Shown here: piece after piece, positions 16,358 to 25,183 of the stretch
Numbering within the stretch: position 1 is the stretch's first letter
Layout: each line of letters starts with the position of its first letter
From: CADEEN01 sp963816315
GTDB lineage: Bacteria > Pseudomonadota > Gammaproteobacteria > Burkholderiales > Burkholderiaceae_C
DNA length: 64,000 bases
Assembly (NCBI GenBank): GCA_963816315.1
Contig: CAWFJZ010000012.1
Location: 74,055 to 138,054, forward strand
Reading direction: 5' to 3'
Notes under the pieces: generated by a model
Databases searched by the model: none
What the model was told of the DNA's origin: nothing
What the model saw: the letters and a program-made list of their open reading frames with translations, nothing else
Program-made: the position numbers and the translations under genes

Positions 16358-17352
16358 GCGATCTCCGCCACCGCCCGCGACGCCGCGCGGCTCCACACCG
16401 CGCCGCCCTGCGAGCTTTCGAGTTCGCGGCAGCTATCGACGAGCTTGATCACATGGTCGTCGTCGCTGGCGACGGCGCGCGCGACGATCTCGGTCCACGG
16501 CAGCACGCTGACTTGCAGCGGCGCGCCGTGGTGGTCGCGCGGCAGTGTTGCCCAGGCCGCCGCCGCCGCGCCGGCGTAGTGGCGCAGCGCGGGCAGGCGG
16601 TCTTCGGCGTCCAGCCAGGGCAGCAGCACGCGCAGCGCATGCGCGCTCGTCACCAGGTGCAGCACGGTGAACTCGGCGCGCGCCGCATAGCGCTCGGCCG
16701 CGAGCATCGCTAAACGCGGCAGCGTGATGTGCGCATCGACGCGCCAGCGTGCCAGCGCCGGCGCAAAACGCGGGTGCGCTGCGGCCTGCGCCATCTGCTG
16801 CGCGATCAGCGGCGTTGGCTTCAACTCGGCGGCGAGATCGAGCGAGTTCAGCACCGCTGCCGTGTCGGCATTGCTGCCCTGCCCATCGGCTGCGCCGCAA
16901 GCAAACCAGCGGCACGACCAGTAGGCCAGCGCGTCGGCCAACTCTTCGGCATGGTTCGCGGCCAGCGCGTACGCGGCGCGGACAAGCCCGTGAAACGCTG
17001 CCGCGCCCGCGCCTTGCATCAGCGTCGGCAACGCCTGCACGAGCACGTCGGTGGCGTTTTCGTTGTCGAGCCACTCGCGCCACAACGAGCGGTAGGCGGG
17101 CCAGGCGCGCGGCTGGCCGAGCAGCGCGCGCCACGCCTCGCCGGCCGGCCACGCTTGCGCAGGCGGCGCCGGCTGCAGCTTCTTGGCGTAACGTGCGGCG
17201 AACTCGGCGCGGCGCTCGTCGCTCGCGCCGAGCCGCGCCAGCGCCGTCAGCGCCATCGGCAGATGGTTCGATAGGCTCGCCCCGTACTCAGCGTCCCAGC
17301 GCGCGGCTTGCAGGAGTTGGGTGCGAAGGGCGGGAGAGTCGATCGAGATCAT
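16354..17352 (-). CDS. Questin oxidase-like protein (DUF4243)
   Basis: This 332-residue protein matches the questin_ox family: RWDAEYGASLSNHLPMAL near the N-terminus, HGLVRAAYALAANHAEELAD in the middle and TVLHLVTSAHALRVLLPWL near residue 240. Named fungal members perform Baeyer-Villiger ring cleavage of anthraquinones; bacterial homologues are uncharacterised, so only the family is secure. ATG 17352 (MISIDSP) is chosen because the family begins at that point. It overlaps the M16 gene end by four bases in convergent orientation. Confidence 0.8.
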   Translation of the reverse strand: MISIDSPALRTQLLQAARWDAEYGASLSNHLPMALTALARLGASDERRAEFAARYAKKLQPAPPAQAWPAGEAWRALLGQPRAWPAYRSLWREWLDNENATDVLVQALPTLMQGAGAAAFHGLVRAAYALAANHAEELADALAYWSCRWFACGAADGQGSNADTAAVLNSLDLAAELKPTPLIAQQMAQAAAHPRFAPALARWRVDAHITLPRLAMLAAERYAARAEFTVLHLVTSAHALRVLLPWLDAEDRLPALRHYAGAAAAAWATLPRDHHGAPLQVSVLPWTEIVARAVASDDDHVIKLVDSCRELESSQGGAVWSRAASRAVAEIA

Positions 17353-17432
17353 GCCGAACGATAGCCGACGCCGCATCCAGCGGTGAGTTGCGCGCGTAGG
17401 TACGATCGCGCGCCTTGAAGTTGACACTGTCC

Positions 17433-18617
17433 ATGACCTTGCCCCGTCTCACGCTGTTGCTGTGTCTCTCGCTTGCTGCGCACGGCGCGCACGCTGCGCC
17501 GTTCACACCCGGCGACGACAAGCAAGTGCTCGAGCGGGTGCCGGTGCGCGCCGGCAACCCGCGTGCGCGCGAGTTGCAGGCGTTGCGTGCGGCCGTGCAA
17601 CGCGAACCGCGCAACGCCGATGCGGCGGCGGCATTGGCACGGCACTGGATCGAAGATGCCTTGGCCGAAGGCGACCCGCGCTACGTCGGCTACGCGCAGG
17701 CCGCGCTGGCGCCGTGGTGGAACGAGCCGGCGCCGCCGCCGCCGGTGCGCGTGCAGCGTGCGATCGTGTTGCAGTACGGCCATCGGTTTGCGCCGGCGTT
17801 GGCCGATCTGTCGGCGGCGACAACGGCCGAGCCCGACAACGCCGAAGCCTGGGCGTGGCAGGCGGCGATCCACATGGTGCGCGCCGACTACAGCGCGGCG
17901 CGCAAGGCGTGCGACGGTCTCGCGCCGCTGACGACGCTGCTCACGGCAACGGCCTGCGAGTCCTACGTCGATTCATTGACCGGCGGCGCCACGCAGGCCG
18001 CGAGCGAGCTCGGCGATGCACTCGGCCTGGCCGACGAGGGCACCTCGGCGGCAGAGCGCGTCTGGGCCTTGACGCGGCTGGCCGAGATCGAAGAGCGGCG
18101 CGGCGAGTGGGCGTCGGCCGAGAGCGCTTTCAAGCAAGCGCTGGCGCTGGGCGTCGCCGACGTGTACCTGCTGTCGGCATACGCCGATTTCCTGCTCGAC
18201 CGCGGCCGCGCCGGCGACGTGCTGGCGCTGCTCGAAGGCCGCGGCCGCGCCGATGTTCTGCTGCTGCGCCTGGCGCTGGCGGCCAAGGCGGCCAACGATG
18301 CGCGCGCTGCGAAGTGGGCCGACGAACTCGCGGCGCGCTTCGACGCCGCCCGTGCGCGCGGCGACCGCACGCATGAAAAGGAAGAGTCGCGTTTTGCGCT
18401 CGCGCTGCGCGGCGACGCGCCGCGCGCACTCGTGCTCGCACGTGCGAATCTCGAACAGGATCAGCGCGAACCGGCCGATGCGCGCGTGCTGCTCGAAGCG
18501 GCGCTCGCCGCGCGCTCGCGCGAGGCGGCGGCGCCGGTGCTGCAATGGCTCGACGCCAACAAGGTCGAAAGCGTCGTCTTGCGCACGCTCGCCGAGCGCA
18601 TCAAGGCCCTGCCGTGA
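17433..18617 (+). CDS. Secreted TPR-repeat protein
   Basis: This protein of about 394 residues has a cleavable signal peptide (MTLPRLTLLLCLSLAAHGAHA) and an alanine-rich series of tetratricopeptide-like helices throughout. It is therefore probably periplasmic and mediates protein contacts. An in-frame TTG at 17415 could extend it by six residues. Its stop overlaps the GTG start of the HupE-like gene, so the two are co-expressed and may work together, for example in metal handling; that link is inference from context. Confidence 0.8.
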   Translation: MTLPRLTLLLCLSLAAHGAHAAPFTPGDDKQVLERVPVRAGNPRARELQALRAAVQREPRNADAAAALARHWIEDALAEGDPRYVGYAQAALAPWWNEPAPPPPVRVQRAIVLQYGHRFAPALADLSAATTAEPDNAEAWAWQAAIHMVRADYSAARKACDGLAPLTTLLTATACESYVDSLTGGATQAASELGDALGLADEGTSAAERVWALTRLAEIEERRGEWASAESAFKQALALGVADVYLLSAYADFLLDRGRAGDVLALLEGRGRADVLLLRLALAAKAANDARAAKWADELAARFDAARARGDRTHEKEESRFALALRGDAPRALVLARANLEQDQREPADARVLLEAALAARSREAAAPVLQWLDANKVESVVLRTLAERIKALP

Positions 18618-19744
18618 GAGCGCTGATCGCACTGCTGCTCGCGTTGTGTCTGCCCACCGCCTGGGCGCACAAGCCCTCCGACAGCTACCTCACGATCAAC
18701 GTCAAGGCCGCAGCCACCTCCGGCCAGTGGGACATCGCACTGCGCGACCTCGACTTTGCGCTGACGCTCGACGCCGACGGCAACGGCGAGCTGACCTGGG
18801 GCGAGGTGCGCGCGCGCCATGCCGACATCGCGGCCTACGCCCGCGAGCACTTGCGTGTCACGGCGGACGACAAAGCCTGCACCGTCGCCGTCGGCGAGCA
18901 GCAGATCGACGAACACACCGACGGCATGTACTCGGTGCTGCCGCTGGCGCTGACATGCGAAGCTGCATCGCCCGCGCGCATCGCGCTCGCGTACACACTG
19001 TTTGCCGACCTCGACCCGCAGCACCGCGGCCTGTTGAACCTCGTTGCCCACGGCGCGTCGCGCACGGCGGTGCTCGGGCCGCAGCAATCGACGCAGAGTT
19101 TCGAGCTCGGCGAGATCGACCGCTGGCGCCAGTTCATCGACTACGTGCGCGAAGGTGTCTGGCACATCTGGATCGGCATCGACCACATCCTGTTCCTGCT
19201 CTCGCTGCTGCTGCCGTCGGTGCTGGTCTGGCAGGCGGCGGCGAAGAAGTGGCAGGCGGTGCACGGCTTCCGTGAAGCCTTCGTCGATGTGCTCAAGGTC
19301 GTCACCGCGTTCACACTCGCGCACTCGATCACGCTGTCGCTGGCGGCCCTCGGCGTCATCGCGTTGCCGTCGCGCCTCGTCGAATCGGTGATCGCGGCGT
19401 CGATCATCGTCGCCGCACTCAACAACCTCTGGCCGCGCGTCATCGGCCGCTTGTGGATGGTCGCCTTCGGCTTCGGCCTGGTGCACGGCTTCGGCTTCGC
19501 CTCGGTGCTGGCCGATCTCGGCCTGCCGCGCGACGCGCTCGTCGCTCGCCCTCGTCGGCTTCAACGTCGGCGTCGAACTCGGCCAGCTCGCCATCGTCTC
19601 GTGTTCCTGCCGCTCGCCTATGCGCTGCGGCGCACGCTGTTCTACCGCCGTTGGGTGATGGTCGGCGGCTCGGTGGTGATCTCGCTGCTGGCGGCGGTGT
19701 GGCTGGTGGAGCGGGCGTCCGGCACGAAACTGCTGCCGTTTTGA
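18614..19744 (+). CDS. hupE: HupE/UreJ-family membrane protein (two compensating frameshifts)
   Basis: This protein of about 376 residues has a signal peptide (LIALLLALCLPTAWAHKPSD), a periplasmic domain and a C-terminal multi-helix HupE/UreJ domain with VWHIWIGIDHILFLLSLLLP, ALNNLWPRVIGRLWMV and GFGLVHGFGFASVLADL. The histidines suggest nickel or cobalt transport. Between about 19548 and 19603 the reading frame is displaced: the GFNVGVELGQLAIV segment expected here is in another frame, so two nearby indels cancel. The GTG start overlaps the stop of the TPR gene. Confidence 0.82.
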   Translation: MRALIALLLALCLPTAWAHKPSDSYLTINVKAAATSGQWDIALRDLDFALTLDADGNGELTWGEVRARHADIAAYAREHLRVTADDKACTVAVGEQQIDEHTDGMYSVLPLALTCEAASPARIALAYTLFADLDPQHRGLLNLVAHGASRTAVLGPQQSTQSFELGEIDRWRQFIDYVREGVWHIWIGIDHILFLLSLLLPSVLVWQAAAKKWQAVHGFREAFVDVLKVVTAFTLAHSITLSLAALGVIALPSRLVESVIAASIIVAALNNLWPRVIGRLWMVAFGFGLVHGFGFASVLADLGLPRDALVARPRRLQRRRRTRPARHRLVFLPLAYALRRTLFYRRWVMVGGSVVISLLAAVWLVERASGTKLLPF

Positions 19745-19771
19745 TCGATCGCTGAGTCAGCGAGTTGCACC

Positions 19772-20002
19772 GTGCCAAGCCCTGACATACTCTTTCGATG
19801 TGTAGTGGCGCTGGAGCACACCGACATGGCGGAATTTGTTCTGCGTCATGCATTGAACGCAGCCCGAAAGATCATCGAGCCGGCCAGGCGCGTGACCTTG
19901 TCTGAGCGTGACAGTCTGCGCGTGCTGCGCATGCTGGAGAACCCACCGGCGCCGAATGCCCGGCTCCTGCGCGCGGCACGGCGCATGCCCAAGCAGCAGT
20001 AG
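19772..20002 (+). pseudogene. Truncated DUF1778 (TacA-like) antitoxin remnant
   Basis: The 76-codon frame from GTG 19772 contains AEFVLRHALNAARKIIEPA followed by VTLSERDSLRVLRMLENPP, the second half of DUF1778 antitoxins that pair with GNAT toxins. The N-terminal ribbon-helix-helix that should precede it is missing or unrecognisable, and no GNAT toxin gene follows; a repeat cluster begins instead at about 20091. It is probably a relic of a lost toxin-antitoxin pair, though an internal ATG at 19826 could give a short peptide. Confidence 0.6.
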
Positions 20003-20090
20003 TGAAACAGTCCGACTGACGCGAGACGCCGATCGCAAACGACTAATTTCAGCCGTGCGCCCCGAGCAGGGGACTTGTCCTTTGCTCCGA

Positions 20091-20192
20091 TCGTCCTGAG
20101 CTTGTCGAAGGAAGGTTCCGTAGCGAAGGGTTGTGGTGGCACGGTCCTTCGACGGGCTCAGGAGCAGGCTTCGACAAGCTCAGCCCGAACGG
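20091..20192 (+). repeat. Cluster of GACAAGCTCAG-type palindromic repeats
   Basis: Three related arms occur here. TCGTCCTGAGCTTGTCGAAG at 20091-20110 and TCCTTCGACGGGCTCAGGA at 20145-20163 are imperfect reverse complements. A third arm, CTTCGACAAGCTCAGCCC, begins at 20169 and is followed by GAACGG. This is the widespread intergenic element whose translation yields spurious peptides such as FDKLR or RAELVEA. A further copy lies inside cysW at 22444-22508. It fills much of the gene-free stretch between 20003 and 20329. Confidence 0.8.
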
Positions 20193-20329
20193 AGTTGCGA
20201 GGGCAGTTTGAGGCGTGCCGCACCGTGGCCTGCTTCAGCCAGCGCATGAGCTGCCGCGTTCTTCTTCGTTGGCCTGCACGCGCGGCCTGCCTAGGATCGC
20301 TGCACTCAACACTTGCTGGCAGACAGAAC

Positions 20330-21364
20330 ATGGCCTCAAACGCTTCGCCTACACGAACCCGTCGCGCCATCGTGCTCGCCGCCACCGCCTTGGCGTTCGC
20401 CGCGCCCGCCGCGCAGGCGCAGAAGGACATCACGCTGCTCAACGTCAGCTACGACCCGACGCGCGAGCTGTATGTCGATGTCAACAAGGCGTTCGCCGCG
20501 CACTGGAAGGCCAAGACAGGCGACACGCTGACCATCAAACAAAGCCATGGCGGCTCAGGCAAGCAGGCGCGCTCGGTGATCGACGGCCTCGATGCCGACG
20601 TGGTGACGCTGGCGCTGGCCTATGACATCGACGAGCTGCACGCCAAGGCGCAACTGATCCCCGCCGATTGGCAGAAGCGCCTGCCGAACAACGCCAGCCC
20701 GTACACCAGCACCATCGTCTTCCTCGTCCGCAAAGGCAATCCGAAAGGCATCAAGGACTGGAACGATCTCGTCAAGCCGGGCGTCTCCGTGGTGACGCCG
20801 AACCCGAAGACCAGCGGCGGCGCGCGCTGGAACTACCTCGCCGCCTGGGGCTACGCGTTGAAGAAGAACGGCAACGATGCCGCCAAGGCCGAGCAGTTCG
20901 TCGCCGACCTGTACCGCAACGTGCCGGTGCTCGACTCGGGCGCGCGCGGCTCGCTGACGACGTTTGCCGAGCGCAACGTCGGCGATGTCTTCATCTCGTG
21001 GGAGAACGAGGCTTTCCTGGCGGTGAAGGAGCTCGGCCCGACCAAGTTCGAGATCGTCGTGCCGTCGGTCAGCATCCTGGCCGAGCCGCCCGTGGCGGTG
21101 GTGGACAAGAACGTCGATCGCAAGGGCACGCGCGCGGTGGCGCAGGCGTACCTAGAGTTCCTCTACACGCCGCAGGGGCAGGCGCTGGCGGCGAAGCACC
21201 ACTACCGGCCGCGCGATGCCAAGGTGGCGGCCGAGCACGCGGGCACGTTCAGCAAGGTCGCGCTGTTCACGATCGACGAGCAGTTCGGCGGCTGGAGCAA
21301 GGCGCAGGCGCAGCATTTCAACGACGGCGGCGCGTTCGACCGCATCTTTGCGCGCGCCAGGTGA
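20330..21364 (+). CDS. cysP: Periplasmic sulfate/thiosulfate-binding protein
   Basis: This 344-residue solute-binding protein has a signal peptide (ATALAFAAPAAQAQ) and a typical Sbp/CysP body: ITLLNVSYDPTRELYVDVN, SHGGSGKQARSVIDGLDAD, NPKTSGGARWNYLAAWGYA and a WENEAFLAVKELG segment. It delivers sulfate or thiosulfate to the CysTWA transporter encoded downstream. ATG 20330 is chosen because it immediately precedes the signal peptide; the in-frame sequence upstream is repeat-derived. Sbp and CysP cannot be told apart reliably by eye. Expression is probably under CysB control. Confidence 0.88.
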   Translation: MASNASPTRTRRAIVLAATALAFAAPAAQAQKDITLLNVSYDPTRELYVDVNKAFAAHWKAKTGDTLTIKQSHGGSGKQARSVIDGLDADVVTLALAYDIDELHAKAQLIPADWQKRLPNNASPYTSTIVFLVRKGNPKGIKDWNDLVKPGVSVVTPNPKTSGGARWNYLAAWGYALKKNGNDAAKAEQFVADLYRNVPVLDSGARGSLTTFAERNVGDVFISWENEAFLAVKELGPTKFEIVVPSVSILAEPPVAVVDKNVDRKGTRAVAQAYLEFLYTPQGQALAAKHHYRPRDAKVAAEHAGTFSKVALFTIDEQFGGWSKAQAQHFNDGGAFDRIFARAR

Positions 21365-21454
21365 AGCGAGTGCGCGGCTCTGATTCGGTTTTCGCATCAG
21401 CGTCCGCGATTTGCTTCGTTGGCGTTGCGCTTCTGCGTCGTTAGGCTGACCTCC

Positions 21455-21574
21455 ATGGACGATCTGCTTCGATTGCTCGCGTTGTTGGCGCTGCCGGTGG
21501 TGGCGGCGCTGCTGCGGCGACGCTGGCCTACCGAGCGCGAGCCAGACTGTCACCCTGACGGCGCGCGCCGCTGA
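21455..21574 (+). CDS. Possible 39-residue membrane peptide between cysP and cysT
   Basis: ATG 21455 opens a 39-codon frame with one hydrophobic segment (LLRLLALLALPVVAALL) followed by a basic turn and a polar tail, ending 11 bases before cysT. The shape is that of a small single-span membrane peptide. It has only a weak ribosome site and no family I recognise, so it may be chance. Confidence 0.3.
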   Translation: MDDLLRLLALLALPVVAALLRRRWPTEREPDCHPDGARR

Positions 21575-21585
21575 CAGGCCGCGCC

Positions 21586-22424
21586 GTGTTGCTCTCGCGC
21601 ACCCTGCTGCGCCGCCATAGCGTGCTGCCCGGCTTCGATCTCGCGCTCGGCTTTGCGCTGCTCTACATCAGCCTGATCGTGCTGATCCCGCTGTCGGCGG
21701 CGTTCCTGAAGACGGCCACGCTGACGTGGCAGCAGTTCGTCGATGCCACGACCACGCCGCGCGTGCTCGCCTCGTATCGCCTGACCTTCGGCGCGTCGCT
21801 GGCGGCGGCGCTGGTCAATACCGTGTTCGGCCTCATCGTCGCCTGGGTGCTGGTGCGCTACCGCTTTGCGATGCACCGCGTGGTCGATGCGCTGGTCGAT
21901 CTGCCGTTCGCGCTGCCGACCGCGGTGGCCGGCATTGCGCTGACCGCGCTCTGGGCCGAGAACGGCGCGCTCGGCCATGGCTGCCGTTCAAGGTCAGCTT
22001 CACGCCGATCGGCGTCTGGGTCGCGCTGGTCTTCATCGGCCTGCCCTTCGTCGTGCGCACCGTGCAGCCCGTGCTCGAAGACGTGAACCGTGAACTCGAA
22101 GAAGCGGCGGCCACGCTCGGTGCGAACCGCTGGCAGACCTTCACCAAGGTGATCTTTCCCGTCGTCATGCCGGCGCTGCTGACCGGCTTTGCGCTGGCCT
22201 TCGCGCGCGCGCTCGGCGAGTACGGCAGCGTGATCTTCATCGCCGGCAACATGCCGATGGTCAGCGAGATCACGCCGCTGCTCATCATCACCAAGCTCGA
22301 GCAGTACGACTACGCCGGCGCGACCGCGATTGCGGTGGTGATGTTGGTGGTGAGCTTCGCGCTGCTGCTGGCGATCAACCTGCTGCAGGCCTGGGCGCGC
22401 CGGCGCCAGGGTGGGCTGGGATGA
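21586..22424 (+). CDS. cysT: Sulfate ABC transporter permease CysT (one frameshift)
   Basis: This CysT/CysU permease of about 279 residues has FALLYISLIVLIPLSAAF as the first membrane segment, LVDLPFALPTAVAGIALTAL in the middle, and the cytoplasmic EAA loop EEAAATLGANRWQTFTKVIFP that contacts CysA. One frame change near 21980 (ENGALG to LPFKVSF) interrupts a conserved region and is most likely a sequencing indel. Translation starts at GTG 21586, and its stop overlaps the cysW start (ATGA). Confidence 0.87.
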
Positions 22425-23354
22425 GCGCGAGTGGGGCAAGCTCCGTTCGGGCTGAGCTTGTCGAAGCCCTGCCTCGCGCTGCGCTTCGAAAAGCTCAGCG
22501 CGAACGGGTCACGACGGTGCCGCGCAACCGTCGCGCCGCCACCGGCGAAGCGCCCTGGGTGCGCCGCCTGCTGATCGGCATCGCGCTGGCCTTCATGACG
22601 CTGTTCCTCTTCGTGCCGCTGGCCACCGTGTTCTACGAGGCGCTGAAGAAGGGCGTCGAGGTCTATGCGGCCGCGGTCACCGAGCCCGACGCGCTCTCGG
22701 CCATCAAGCTGACGCTGCTCGCCGCCGCCATCAGCGTGCCGCTGAACCTGGTCTTCGGCCTGGCCGCGGCATGGTCCATCGCCAAGTTCGACTTCCGCGG
22801 CAAGAACCTGCTGCTGACGCTGATCGACCTGCCGTTCTCGGTGAGCCCGGTCATCGCCGGGCTGATCTTCGTGCTCGTCTTCGGCCTGCAAGGCTGGTTC
22901 GGCCATTGGCTGCAAGACCACGACCTGAAGATCATCTTCGCCGTGCCGGGCATCGTGCTCGCCACCGTGTTCGTCACCTTCCCGTTCATCGCCCGCGAGC
23001 TGATCCCGCTGATGCAGGCGCAGGGCATCGAGCAGGAAGAAGCGGCGCGCGTGCTCGGCGCCGGCGGCTGGCAGATTCTCCGGCGCGTGACGCTGCCCAA
23101 CGTCAAGTGGGCGCTGCTCTACGGCGTGATCCTGTGCAACGCGCGCGCGATGGGCGAGTTCGGCGCCGTCAGCGTCGTCTCCGGCCACATCCGCGGCCAG
23201 ACCAACACGCTGCCGCTGCACATCGAGATCGTCTACAACGAGTACCAGTTCGCCGCCGCGTTCGCCGTGGCGTCGCTGCTCGCCGGCGCTGGCGCTGGTG
23301 ACGATCGTGCTCAAGGTTGTCGTCGAGCACCGGATGAAGGAAGAACAACGATGA
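22421..23354 (+). CDS. cysW: Sulfate ABC transporter permease CysW (one frameshift, repeat in N-terminus)
   Basis: This CysW permease of about 310 residues has membrane segments such as IALAFMTLFLFVPLATVFYE and the EAA loop EEAARVLGAGGWQILRRVTLP. Two oddities stand out. Codons 8-30 are made by a palindromic repeat (22444-22508), adding a charged cytoplasmic N-terminal stretch. A one-base shift near 23290 makes the frame run on into cysA; removing one base restores LALVTIVLKVVVEHRMKEEQR and a stop at 23352-23354 that overlaps the cysA ATG. Confidence 0.87.
22444..22508 (+). repeat. Palindromic repeat inserted in the cysW coding sequence
   Basis: CCGTTCGGGCTGAGCTTGTC at 22444-22463 continues as GAAGC to 22468 and is an imperfect inverted copy of GCTTCGAAAAGCTCAGCGCG at 22484-22503, followed by GAACGG. 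It is the same element as the cluster at 20091-20192. Here it is translated in frame as part of the CysW N-terminus. Confidence 0.8.
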
Positions 23355-24382
23355 GCATCGAAGTCCGCCACCTGCACAAGGCGTTCGGCAAGACGGTGGT
23401 CTGCGATCACCTGAACCTCAGCGTGCGCGCGGGCGAACTGGTGGCGCTGCTCGGGCCCTCGGGCTCCGGCAAGACGACGCTGCTGCGCATCATGGCCGGC
23501 CTCGAAGTGCCCGATGCCGGCCAGGTGCTGCTGCATGGCGAAGACACGACGCACACCGACGTGCGCGAGCGCAACGTCGGCTTCGTCTTCCAGCACTACG
23601 CGCTGTTCAACCACATGACGGTCTTCGACAACGTCGCCTTCGGCCTGCGCGTCAAGCCGCGCGGCCAGCGGCCGGGTGATGTGCAGATCAGGGACAAGGT
23701 GACGCAGTTGCTCGGCCTGGTGCAGCTCGACGGCTTGGCCGCACGCTACCCGCACCAGCTCTCCGGCGGCCAGCGCCAGCGCGTCGCGTTGGCGCGCGCG
23801 CTCGCGGTCGAGCCCAAGGTGCTGCTGCTCGACGAGCCCTTCGGCGCGCTCGACGCCAAGGTGCGCAAGGAGCTGCGGCGCTGGCTGCGCCGCCTGCACG
23901 ACGAAGTGCATGTGACCAGCGTCTTCGTCACGCACGACCAGGAAGAGGCGATGGAGGTGGCCGACCGCATCGTCGTCATGAACCAGGGCCGCATCGAGCA
24001 GGTCGGCACGCCCGACGAGGTTTACGACCATCCGGCCACGCCCTTCGTGCTGCGGTTTCTCGGCGACGTGAACCTGATCCACAGCCGCGGCGAGCCTGCG
24101 CCGGGCGGTGCCGCCGATGCCGTCTATGTGCGCCCGCACGAGCTGGAGGTTCTCGGTGCGCCCGCGCCCGACGCCTGGCCGGCAACGCTCTCGCAGACGC
24201 TCACCGTCGGTGCGCGCACGCGCATCGAGTTGCAGCGCGACGGCGATGCGGGCTTGATCGACGTCGAGCTGCCGCGCGCCGAGTACACCGCGCTGCGCGA
24301 GCGGCTGGCGTTGCAGCGCGGCAGCCGCGTTTGGCTGCGGGCGCGCAAGGTGATGCAGTTTGAGGAGGCTGCGGCGGGTTGA
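23351..24382 (+). CDS. cysA: Sulfate/thiosulfate ABC transporter ATP-binding protein CysA
   Basis: This 343-residue ABC ATPase has Walker A GPSGSGKTT near residues 37-45, the Q-loop VFQHYALF, signature LSGGQRQRVALARAL, Walker B VLLLDEPFGALD and the switch histidine in VFVTHDQEEA. The C-terminal TOBE-like domain contains YVRPHELEV. It powers sulfate uptake through CysTW. The start ATG overlaps the corrected cysW stop. In related genomes cysB follows this operon closely; here an island of about 4 kb separates them. Confidence 0.92.
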   Translation: MSIEVRHLHKAFGKTVVCDHLNLSVRAGELVALLGPSGSGKTTLLRIMAGLEVPDAGQVLLHGEDTTHTDVRERNVGFVFQHYALFNHMTVFDNVAFGLRVKPRGQRPGDVQIRDKVTQLLGLVQLDGLAARYPHQLSGGQRQRVALARALAVEPKVLLLDEPFGALDAKVRKELRRWLRRLHDEVHVTSVFVTHDQEEAMEVADRIVVMNQGRIEQVGTPDEVYDHPATPFVLRFLGDVNLIHSRGEPAPGGAADAVYVRPHELEVLGAPAPDAWPATLSQTLTVGARTRIELQRDGDAGLIDVELPRAEYTALRERLALQRGSRVWLRARKVMQFEEAAAG

Positions 24383-24586
24383 GGTGATGGGGGTGTCGGC
24401 AAATACCGCAAAGCGGAACTTCCGGTCATCGACACGGTTGTCGCGAATGATGCCTGTTGCTCAAGGCCGATTCGGCGCCGTCGAACGTCTGCGATGTGGC
24501 CGCAGAGGAACAATCAGGGGCGCGTTGCGCACACAAACCCCTTCATTTGATGCCTCCCTCCCGTGGTCCGTTACGGTCGGGCACCG

Positions 24587-24991
24587 TCACCGCGTGAACT
24601 GATCGGCACCGGCAAAGGTGGAGGTCCACAGGCGTGCCGGCTCTTCCGCGTCGGCAACATCGGTCACCAAGTGCCAAAGAGTCATGATGCGAGGAGCCGT
24701 GTCGTCGTCAACCAGTTGACCTGTCCAAGCCGTCATTGACCCGCCGGGCCACTCTACGATGAAGCAGATTAGATCGCCCGCGACGTTGCCCTTAAGTGTC
24801 CCGGCCACCGATCCGCCGCCCGAGCTGGACGCACTCGTGTAGGAACCCGTCACGTCGTTGCCGGATACGGCCAGGTCCATGTACGAACCCATCTGATTCT
24901 TCCAGCGACCGAGCCATGTCGCCGCCCCGCCCTTTGGCCCCGTCTTGTTCTTGCTGGACAGAGCGAATCGAACGGCTTTTTCGTGGTTCAT
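24587..24991 (-). CDS. Avidin-family biotin-binding protein without signal peptide
   Basis: This 134-residue protein aligns with streptavidin over its whole barrel. By eye every main biotin contact is kept: N32, S36 (NQMGS), Y51, S53 (GSYTS), W81, S85, T87, W89 (TAWTGQ), W106 (TLWHL), W122 (RLWTST) and D130 (GADQF), matching streptavidin N23, S27, Y43, S45, W79, S88, T90, W92, W108, W120 and D128. W122 is normally supplied by a neighbouring subunit, so an oligomer is expected. Known bacterial avidins are secreted, but this one starts MNHEKAVRFALSS with no hydrophobic signal. The start is supported by GGAGG six bases upstream. It is divergent from the Z1 gene. Role unknown; cytosolic biotin sequestration is an inference. 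Confidence 0.85.
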   Translation of the reverse strand: MNHEKAVRFALSSKNKTGPKGGAATWLGRWKNQMGSYMDLAVSGNDVTGSYTSASSSGGGSVAGTLKGNVAGDLICFIVEWPGGSMTAWTGQLVDDDTAPRIMTLWHLVTDVADAEEPARLWTSTFAGADQFTR

Positions 24992-25183
24992 CTTGGCCTC
25001 CAATATGGATGCGGAGGGATGATAAGCGGAAGTCGAGGGCCGGCCTTGGCCACTCGATGCGGCGTGGCTCGATCTCACCGCAGCAGCTCGCCATTTTCGG
25101 ATAGTCGTCTCACGTGCCCCGGTGATGGAAGAGCGCGCGATCCCTCAGAATCGATGGTTAGCTACATCAAGTGGAGGCGCACA

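Noticed and set aside
22310..24139. A 609-codon minus-strand frame antisense to cysW and cysA
   Set aside because: It is a shadow frame in GC-rich DNA, rich in Arg, His, Gln and Asp with no family resemblance, opposite well-supported transporter genes.
22421..24382. A single 653-residue CysW-CysA fusion protein
   Set aside because: The fusion depends on a one-base shift near 23290. Removing one base restores the normal CysW C-terminus and a stop that overlaps the cysA ATG, the usual operon layout.
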